Under the pieces are notes generated by a model. That model was not told the DNA's origin. It ran no database searches and saw only the letters and a list, made by a program, of their open reading frames with translations. The position numbers and the translations under genes are program-made. A stretch of 64,000 nt of DNA from Botryosphaeria dothidea (taxonomy: Eukaryota > Ascomycota > Dothideomycetes > Botryosphaeriales > Botryosphaeriaceae), in NCBI GenBank assembly GCA_011503125.2, contig WWBZ02000033.1, positions 620,001 to 684,000 of the forward strand. The letters run 5' to 3'. Positions 56,413 to 64,000 of this stretch are shown in pieces; position 1 is the stretch's first letter; each line of letters opens with the position of its first letter.

Positions 56413-56799
56413 TATTATAAACGTGGCTTATGTAGACCCCTTACTTATTTACCTTCGTTAATTTAAAATCTAGATCTAGACTTACCTGCTTACAAATTAG
56501 GAAGCTAGTATTTTAGTTCGTTCTTTATATATATAAAGCTCGCCCCTCTGCTTTGTAGTTAGTTCTTTAGTCTAGCAATAAGTATTCCTCGCGTACAACT
56601 TGGTACGCCTTAAATTGGACCTTGCTTGCCTCCCTCGTCCCTCGTCCCTCGCCCCTCGTCCCTCGCCCCTCGTCTCTCGCACCTCGTACCCTCGCCCTTT
56701 GAACTACACCCTTATACTTCGGCATTGTTTTACCCCTACTGCCTTTACCGGCTTCGTTACCTCGTCTCTCCGCCCCCCCTCCAAGGTCCGTTTATTATA
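56413..56799 (+). repeat. Gypsy-2 5' LTR
   Basis: 387 bp with a TATA box (TATATATATAAA at 56526-56537) and a CCCTCGT-type tandem tract at about 56630-56697. It ends TTTATTATA where the partner LTR ends TTTATTACA. Confidence 0.9.
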
Positions 56800-56801
56800 T
56801 T

Positions 56802-56811
56802 TTGCTAGACT
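56802..56811 (+). other. Gypsy-2 self-primer-type primer-binding site
   Basis: TTGCTAGACT starts two bases after the 5' LTR and is perfectly complementary to AGTCTAGCAA at 56569-56578 in the LTR, 37 nt downstream of the TATA box. The same AGTCTAGC core is used in Gypsy-1. Confidence 0.65.
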
Positions 56812-56863
56812 CTCTCTAGTAGGCCTAAAGCTCTCGCCGAAGCCCTAGACTGTAATCCCCAAA

Positions 56864-58110
56864 ATGGTTGATAGAACTATACCTCCTAATCCTTGGGATA
56901 CGCTCTTCTAAGTCCTTAATTAAGTCCCTGCTCCTATCAACGCTCGTCCTACCTTCCCTGAAGATATCCCGGTTTCTCTACGCGTTACCCTTAGCCAGGC
57001 ATACGCTAGAGGAAGACAATCTTGCCTAAGATCCGATATCGATTCACCAGCTATCCCTAAGAATGCTACGAACGCCCAAGTTGCTTACATCTTTCACTAC
57101 TACGGTTTTGGCCAAGATAAAGCCTTCGCCCGACTCCAACCACTAGCCCCGAACCTCCCTACCAACACGCCGGCTACTACGTCTACGGTATCTTCTTTAG
57201 AAACCCCACGTCCCCGCATTCCTAAGGTATCGGATCTAGAACCCTTTAAAGGAGAACGCACTCGATTCCAGAACTTCGCTACGCAACTTCAACTCAAATT
57301 TGCCTCGGACCCATCTGCTTTTACAACGGACATAGCTAAGATTACCTACGCTGGGTTATATCTTCGCGATGCGGCTTACACTTGGTTTGCCCCTTACGTC
57401 TCTGCTTCGAACGGTTCCGTAGACTTCGACAATTATGAGGTCTTCTACCAAGCTCTCAAGGCCGCATTTAATAATCCTGATGCTTACGCAACGGCTGAAC
57501 GATCCCTCCTCGCGCTCAAATAAGACAAGTCCTGCTCGGCTTACTACTCACGGTTTCTCTCGCTTATTACGACTCTTGGTTGGAAGGAAAACGCAGTGAA
57601 GATTCACTACTTCCGCCTTGGCCTTAAGGAGAACCTTAAGGATCTTCTTGTTGGACGTTCTATGCCACTGGAATTCGAAAAGTTCGCTGAAACCTGCATT
57701 GCGTTGGATAACCAACTCTATGCTCGAACAATTGAGAAAAAGACACCCGTAACTCGTACCCCTACCTCGACTCCTCTCTCTACACCAGCTACCCCTCGAT
57801 CCTCGTCTCCCGCGCCAACCTCGATCCCCCAAAGTGAACCTATGGAACTGGATGCCTCTGCTCGAAAAGCGTACCGAAGAGCCAATAATCTCTGCGCTTA
57901 CTGTGGTGATCCGAACCACTAGGTACGTGAGTGCCCTAAGGCAAAGGGTCCAAAGGGTTCAAAGGGTCCAAACCTTAATTCGACCACAACTGCACCCTCT
58001 CCGCCCACCTCGCTACCAGTAACAAGTCCACTCGTCTCTGAAACCTCGACTCCTACAACTCCTCCTACGGCTTCAGTCCTCTACGTGTTAAAAAACGTAG
58101 AAGGCTAGGT
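56864..58110 (+). pseudogene. Gypsy-2 gag with CCHC zinc knuckle
   Basis: ATG at 56864. Three early stops (TAA for CAA type) interrupt it. It has a gag core (DLEPFKGERTRFQNFATQLQ, AAYTWFAPYV) and a conserved block at 57596-57760. The zinc knuckle is CAYCGDPNH-stop-VREC, where the stop replaces the residue after His. The end is approximate because the frame overlaps pol. Confidence 0.8.
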
Positions 58111-58159
58111 AGTACCCGGCACCTGCCTAGCCCCCCGCTACTTTCTACTTTAAATCAAT

Positions 58160-61100
58160 TCTCTATTCTTGCTTCTTTATCTTCGAACCTCGGAACACTC
58201 TCATTTTCACCCCCCGAACCTCGTACCTCGAAACCACGCGCTATTGATCTCGGAAAACGCCCACTCCTTATTCTTAAGTCAGTAGTCAATAATACAATCG
58301 AAACCTCGTCTATGCTAGACTCTAGTGCTTCGTCCTTATTCATAGATAATGCTTTTATTAAGGAACACTCGCTCCCTACTCGTCAAAAAACACAACCTAA
58401 ATCCCTCGAGCTGGCTGATGGATCTATAGCTGGGTAGATTACTTATGAAGCCGACCTTTAACTCGATATTAATCAACACTAAGAACTCCTTACCTTTCAG
58501 GTAACTAAGCTTAGTCAATATCCTATTATTCTTAGAAAACCTTGGCTAGAAAGACACGATCCACAGATTCTCTAGTCAAGGAATACTATTACCTTCGCTT
58601 CTCCTTTCTGCTAAGCAAATTGCTTACCTACTCGACAACCTACGATTACGCCTCCTAATCCGCCTTCGATCTCTTGCGCTACGGTATCCTACGCCGCCCT
58701 TACCCGCTATGTCTAACGAGATAAGACTAGGATCTATGCCGTATTAATTAAGGAAATCCAAGAACACCTTGAAAGCCTTAAAAAAACGGAACAATAAACT
58801 CCGGAACAAGAACTCGAAACCCTCCGCTCACGAATCCCGGCTCGATTTTACCACCTTCTTCCTTTCTTTACTAAGAAAGAGGCCGATAAGCTTCCCCTAC
58901 ATCGATATATTGATCATAAAATTTCGCTAGAAGAGGGCAAGAAACCCCCATTCGGTCCTCTCTACTTAATGTCCGATTTAGAGCTTAAGGCTCTACGCGA
59001 ATATCTTAATAAGAACCTTAAGAAAGGTTTTATTCGGCCCTCATCCTCATCCTCTACGTCCCCTGTTCTCTTTGTTAAGAAACTAGGTGGCGGCCTTCGT
59101 TTTTATGTGGATTATCGCGAACTAAACGGTATTACGAAAAAGAACCGTTATCCACTCCCCTTGATTAACGAGACTCTCCGTCAACTTTAAGGCTCTCGTA
59201 TTTTTACTCGACTCGACCTTCGCGGTGCTTATAACCTTATCCGGATTAAGGAAGGCTCCGAACATTTAACCGCCTTTAGGACTCGCTATAGCCTATACGA
59301 GTACCTTGTTATGCCCTTTGGCCTTACGAATGCGCCTGCTACCTGCTAATAATTCGTTAACGATACACTACGTAAATATCTCGACCGCTAGTACGTCGTC
59401 TACTTAGATAATATCCTTATCTACTCGGAAATAGAAGAGGAGCACCACGAACACGTCCAATTAGTTCTCGAAAAACTTCGTAAAGTAGGCCTGTACGTAA
59501 AAGGCGAAAAATGCGACTTCTATACGACTTCGACTACGTTCCTTAGCTTCGTTATCTCCCTAGACGGTATCTCTATAGACCCGGCTAAGGTAGCCGCCGT
59601 AAGAGACTGGGAGGCTCCTCGCTTAGTTAAAGATCTTTAATCGTTCCTTAGCTTTGCAAACTTTTACCGAAGATTTATTAAAGGATACTCTCGAAAAGCT
59701 AGAGCTCTCTTTAGGCTCCTAGCTAAGAATATTCGTTTTACTTAGGGAAAAGAATAGGATAAGGCATTTACTTATCTTAAGGAAGCCTTCTACTCTTACC
59801 CAATCCTCCGACACTTCGACCCCCAACTCGAAACTATCCTTAAAACCGACTCATCCGACTTTATTATCTCCGTAATTTTGTCCTAATGGGTAACCTACGA
59901 TAATAGCAGAAGAATCCTACATCCCATCGCCTACTACTCTCGGAAAATAACCTCCGCAGAGTAGAACTACGGTATCGGGGATAAGGAACTCTTAGCTATT
60001 GTGGAAGCCCTAAAGGAATACTATTCCCTCGTTATTAACCTCTCCTCGCCACTCCTCGTTCTTATAGATCACTCGAATTTAACTAGCTTTGCCTCTAAGC
60101 AAATCTTAAACCGTCGGCAAGCACGCTAGGCAATTAAACTCTTAAAACTCGACTTTAAGATCGTCTACCGCCCAGGAACTAAGAATTAACGCGCGGATGC
60201 GTTAATAAGACGGTTAGGAGACCTCCCTGCTCGAGAGGGGCGCCTACCCCCTACTACGATCCTTACCTCTAAAAAATTCGAAATTTCGACCCTTATTTCT
60301 ACTCGCCATTTAATCGCTAGGCTAGAACCGTCTCTAGCTAGTAAAATTCGCTTAGCACTCGATAAGGATACTCTTAGACAAGAGATTCTTACCGCACTCG
60401 ATACCTACGCACTTCGACATCCTAAGGTAGATTTAGGCGTATATTCTAAGGATAACGATGGTCTCTTACTAGTTAATAGACTTATCTATATTCCTAAAGA
60501 TCTAAGCCTCCGCTAAAGGATTATTAGCTCTCGACACTCGCACCCGGCTGCTAGACACCCAGGCCAAGCAGCAATATTTAAACTCGTTACTCGTAATTTC
60601 TGGTAGCCAGGTCTACGCCAGATAGTAGCTCGTTTTATACGAAACTATAAGACCTGCCAAAGAATTAAACCCGCTCGACATGCCCCCTATAGATATTTAA
60701 AACCCCTTAAAGTGCCACAACGCCGCTAGCAATCCGTTTCTCTCGATTTAATTACGGGACTTCCAACGTCCAACTCGTTCGATGCTATATTAGTAGTCGT
60801 AGATCGACTAACTAAAATGGCTTACTTTATTCCTTACCAAATAACCCTCGATTCGATAGAGCTTGCTAAGCTTTATCGAGACTACGTTTTTCGACTACAT
60901 AGCTTACCCGACGACTTCGTATCTAACCGCGGCTCGATTTTTACCTCTGAATTTACTAGAGCTCTTAGTAGATCCCTATCTATTAAGACCAACTTTAGTA
61001 CGGCTTTCTACCCGCAAACCGACGGCCAGACAGAGCGCATTAACGCTATTCTCGAGCAATACCTTCGTGCCTACGTTTCGTACTAATAAGACGATTAGAA

Positions 61101-61794
61101 CGACTTTCTCTCCCTTGCTGAATTCGCTTATAATAATATAATCTCGACCACGACTAAGGTTACCCCCTTCTTTGCAAACTACGGCTTCTACCCTCGTTAT
61201 AAGATTCTACGGAAAGACCCGATCTTAGCCCCACTCGAACCCCTACGTCTCTTCCAAGAGAACCTCGAAAACCTCGAAAACCACCTTCGCCAAGAAATTC
61301 GATTCGCATAAGATGCCTACGTAGAACAAGCTAATAAAGACCGTATCTCGCCACCCGTCTTTAAGCCTAGTGACCTCGTTTGGCTCCTAAGACGGCATAT
61401 CTCGACAACAAGACCTTCGGATAAACTCGACTTCAAACGCCTTAGCCCCTTTCCTATACTAGGAAAGATCTCGACTTATACCTATCGCCTAGAACTACTA
61501 AGGACGATAAAAGTCCACCCCGTATTCCACGTCTCTTTACTCGAACCCGCGGCCTCTGACCCCTTGCCTAATTAAGTCTAACCTCCGCCCCCGCCCGTTA
61601 TCGTTAACGGCGAAGAAGAGTACCGGGTAGAAGAGATTCTAGACGTTAAAGCAACCCGGAGACAACCGAAATACCTCGTAAAATGGACTGGTTACTCGAT
61701 ACCAACCTAGGAACCTTACGACCTTGTTAAAGACCTTGAGGCCCTTAATACGTTCTATGAACGTTACCCTTTAAAACCTCGACCCTTAGGCTAA
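58160..61794 (+). pseudogene. Gypsy-2 pol (protease, RT, RNase H, integrase, chromodomain)
   Basis: The frame is -1 relative to gag. Protease-like MLDSSASSLFID is at 58312. The reverse transcriptase runs from about 58860 ([30 protein letters not shown]) to VVYLDNILIYS near 59400, where the second Asp of the catalytic pair is Asn by a RIP-type change. RNase H follows. The integrase core is at 60760-61090 (VVVDRLTKMAYF, FYPQTDGQTERINAI), and a C-terminal chromodomain is near 61620-61720 ([12 protein letters not shown]). More than a dozen in-frame TAG/TAA occur. Confidence 0.85.
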
Positions 61795-61832
61795 AGGCTC
61801 GTAGGAACTTACCTCTAGAGAGGAGAGCCTAC

Positions 61833-62219
61833 TATTATAAACGTGGCTTATATAGACCCCTTACTTATTTACCTTCGTTAATTTAAAATCTAGATCTAGA
61901 CTTACCTGCTTACAAATCAGGAAGCTAGTATTTTAGTTCGTTCTTTATATATATAAAGCTCGCCCCTCTACTTTGTAGTTAGTTCTTTAGTCTAGTAATA
62001 AGTATTCCTCGCGTACAACTTGGTACGCCTTAAATTAGACCTTGCTTACCTCCCTCGTCCCTCGTCCCTCGCCCCTCGTCCCTCGCCCCTCGTCTCTCGC
62101 ACCTCGTACCCTCGCCCTTTAAACTACACTCTTATACTTCGGCATTATTTTACCCCTACTGCCTTTACCGGCTTCGTTACCTCGTCTCTCCGCCCCCCCT
62201 CTAAGGTCCGTTTATTACA
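61833..62219 (+). repeat. Gypsy-2 3' LTR
   Basis: 387 bp, preceded by a purine tract (AGAGAGGAGAG near 61817-61827). It keeps the terminal CA lost from the 5' LTR. Confidence 0.9.
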
Positions 62220-62510
62220 AGGCTAGCGGATATTTATAGGGCTTAGAGGAGGGTATCTACTATTTTTAAGGCTCTTTTAACGTATTCTACGCTATACTAG
62301 GTACTCTACGGTTTCTTAGGGGTATATTAGGGCTAGGTAGAGGTAGTTACTAGGGGAGGCTGTTCGCCTCTTCCTATATCCTCTATATTAACTACTTCGC
62401 GGCTATAGTTATCTTAAGTACTATTTTAGGACTCGCGAAGCCTAGGAGAGTCCCTAAGGCCCTCTCCCGGCGCCGTAGCTTAGGGTCGATTTTTTAGTGT
62501 GGTTATATTT

Positions 62511-62525
62511 ATCTAATAAGTATAG
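62511..62525. repeat. Target-site duplication of LINE copy C (5' side)
   Basis: ATCTAATAAGTATAG, identical to 51545-51559, directly after the 5' A-run of the inverted LINE. Confidence 0.88.
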
Positions 62526-63046
62526 TTATATATAAGTAGAAAAGCTATAATAATCTATAGATAGTAGAGGATAGTTAGTATCCTTCGTTATCTAGGTACG
62601 GAGAATAATTATAATCCTTCGTTATCTAGTGGGCCCGGTGGGTCTTACGTAACGCGGGCGCTAAAGCCTATTTTCCGGAATCCGACTTTTATCTTAATAA
62701 GCGGACGATATATTCGCTATTCTTCTATCCGTTCCCTGCGTCCTAAGTCGGCTTCCTAGATTCGTAATCCTTCTCTAGTAGGCGTTCTTCTCTTACGGGA
62801 TCTCCGGCTTTATCGTTACCCTTAGTATTCGCTATATTACGTAGGCGCCGTTCCCGTGTAGGCTATAGTTGCTGCCTTGCCCAGGTCCGTAGGCGCCGCT
62901 TTCCTTTAAGGCTGCTTTTCCCGTATAGGCGTGCCGACCGTGCGGCTCTATTACCCGTAAGATTTCTTAGCCCCTAGGGTATTTCCTCCCGTGCGGGCTT
63001 TCTACCCGTAGGATTATAAAGCCCTTATCCTCTAGGGTTCGTAATA
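62526..63046 (+). repeat. Family-3 LTR, distal part, RIP-mutated
   Basis: Corresponds to the right arm at about 37610-38128: it begins after the LINE insertion site and ends CTAGGGTTCGTAATA, the RIP form of GGGTTCGTAACA. One CCCGTGCGGG motif survives at 62988-62997. The proximal end of this LTR is at about 51514-51559, split off by the LINE. Confidence 0.75.
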
Positions 63047-63148
63047 CTATCCCCCCTCTTAAGGATCTTCGGCCCGAAGATTTATCCGTTCTATCTATAT
63101 CTTAGGCTCGTGTTTTCCTATTTTTTTTCTTTTCCGGTAACGTTCTAG

Positions 63149-64000
63149 AATACCTCCGAAACGTAAACGTACTAAGTAGATTCTTCTAGGTAAGCGTATC
63201 GATCGCGAGGGCTACGAGATACCCGTCTCTTATTTATCTTATCTGCTCCTAGCTTCTAAGGTTAAGTCCGTAGAGTACCGGATAGATATTAAGAGCTCTT
63301 CCCGTTATAGGGAGTATACGCGCCGAGGGCGGACTACGTATAATAGCGGGGGTCTTAACGCTGCGGACTATAGGCATTCCCTTCGTTGCTTCCTATTATT
63401 ACTAATACCCGTTTTTAGTTAACCGTTTAGACCGCGCGCGTGCTAAAGTGCGCGCGGATCGAGAGGAGGCTCGTAAGGCTATATAGGCCGTAATAGCCCG
63501 TTTATCTCGACTAGAGAAGCAAGAGGATCTTTTAGAGCGTCGTGCTTATTTAATACTTTTTAAGAAGGCGGTAACTATAGAGGAGCTAGAGGAGCTAGAT
63601 CGTTCGGAGGCCGCTCGCGAGGCTAGGGGTCCTACTAACCCTAAAAATGCCGGAGAGGAGCGGTTACTAAAGCGTTTACGTGGCGAGTCCTTAGCTAAGA
63701 ACGCTATAGGTCTATTCTAGTCTATCGGTTCTCCTAGCGCTAGGTCTAATACTACGCTACCTAAGAGTTCCGAGCTAGTAAATTAGGCGCGGCAGTCTCT
63801 ATTTCCCGAGTTTAATTTTAGTTCCTTCGTGTACGACGAGTCGGCGGTGTTAGTCGATCTAGGTTTCGGCGATAGAACTTATTAATAAGTTCTTAATAGT
63901 CGTATAGTTCTAGAGCTTCCTAGGTATTATCCTAGTCTCCTTCTTATTTTAGGAGATATCTGAACTAACCGTCGACGTAGCCGCTATCGAGGACCTATTC
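63149..64000 (+). pseudogene. gag-like ORF of the family-3 element, RIP-disrupted, running off the window
   Basis: About 100 bp after the LTR, a frame starts at ATA (63149), which is ATG by a RIP-type change, followed by PPKRKRTK. Downstream, helical basic-acidic segments are readable between stops (LSRLEKQEDLLERRAYL, TIEELEELDRSEAAREAR). I do not see a zinc knuckle or pol motif before the window ends, so the element class (gypsy or copia) is open. Confidence 0.5.

Larger units (their letters stand above)
56413..62219 (+). mobile_element. Gypsy-2: Ty3/gypsy chromovirus retrotransposon, moderately RIP-mutated
   Basis: 5,807 bp with 387-bp LTRs (56413-56799, 61833-62219) and a perfect 5-bp TSD AGGCT (56408-56412, 62220-62224). 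The uninterrupted site, with one AGGCT, is present in the other LINE copy near 39575. The LTRs differ at about ten positions, nearly all CpA/TpG transitions. Gag and pol are recognisable but have many more stops than Gypsy-1, so it has undergone more RIP. Confidence 0.92.
51560..62510 (-). mobile_element. Tad/I-like LINE (copy C), inverted, RIP-mutated, carrying Gypsy-2
   Basis: The same LINE family as 38217-50854 in opposite orientation. It begins at its 3' end with TATC-type repeats (51560) and ends at its 5' A-run (62510), flanked by a 15-bp TSD. Gypsy-2 splits it after 56412, and the last about 290 bp of the 5' end resume at 62225. Without the insert it is about 5.14 kb and has a single 5' end. 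All coding frames are destroyed by RIP; for example, the GDFNL endonuclease block lies near 54710 and the reverse-transcriptase catalytic block near 53090. Confidence 0.9.

Noticed and set aside
56600..56848. 82-codon frame and its relatives at 50047 and 62020
   Set aside because: It is the CCCTCGT-type tandem tract of the Gypsy-2 LTR read as protein, repeated in each LTR.

Overview
The window is nuclear DNA of a filamentous ascomycete (Pezizomycotina). The evidence is short GT-AG introns, mostly 50-80 bp with CTAAC-type branch sites, fungal versions of housekeeping genes, Tad/I-like LINEs, chromodomain Ty3/gypsy elements, and extreme loss of CpA/TpG in repeats, which is the footprint of repeat-induced point mutation (RIP). 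The sequence does not fix the genus.

Positions 1-36.7 kb form a normal gene-bearing arm. In order it carries a Golgi TMF/Sgm1-type coiled-coil protein (+), the proteasome assembly chaperone Nas6/gankyrin (-), a metal-dependent decarboxylase of the amidohydrolase-2 family (+), an AT-hook/C2H2 zinc-finger protein (+), a small Ser-rich protein (-), Elongin-C (-), a mitochondrial-type 3-oxoacyl-ACP reductase (+), the SUMO E1 subunit Uba2 (-), a LARP1-like La-motif protein (-), a type-B carboxylesterase broken by one frameshift (-), and a chromodomain-SET H3K9 methyltransferase of the Clr4/DIM-5 (KMT1) class (-). Two long stretches (9.9-13.9 kb and 14.2-21.1 kb) show no gene I can support. Two head-to-head pairs, nas6/decarboxylase and elongin-C/reductase, share short intergenic promoters.

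From about 36,735, only 67 bp upstream of the KMT1 start codon, the sequence changes to RIP-mutated repeats and stays so to the window end. The block resolves into nested insertions with target-site duplications (TSDs). (1) A head-to-head pair of family-3 LTR arms lies at 37,085-38,128. (2) A LINE lies at 38,217-50,854 (14-bp TSD) with a tandemly repeated 5' end. It holds the Ty3/gypsy element Gypsy-1 (43,770-49,804, minus, TSD TATAT) and a solo LTR (50,088-50,476, TSD GGATT). (3) An inverted LINE copy lies at 51,560-62,510 (15-bp TSD) and holds Gypsy-2 (56,413-62,219, plus, TSD AGGCT). (4) That second LINE sits inside a family-3 LTR whose internal gag-like region continues from 63,047 to the window end. 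The two LINE copies act as empty-site controls for each other: after removal of inserts each is about 5.14 kb.

The two halves are linked functionally. KMT1 enzymes write the H3K9 methylation that, in Neurospora, marks RIP-mutated DNA. The chromoviral integrases here end in chromodomains of the type known to read that mark. Here the writer gene lies directly beside a RIP-mutated block built partly by such readers. Both Gypsy elements also appear to be self-primed (Tf1/sushi-like), and both place pol in the -1 frame relative to gag.
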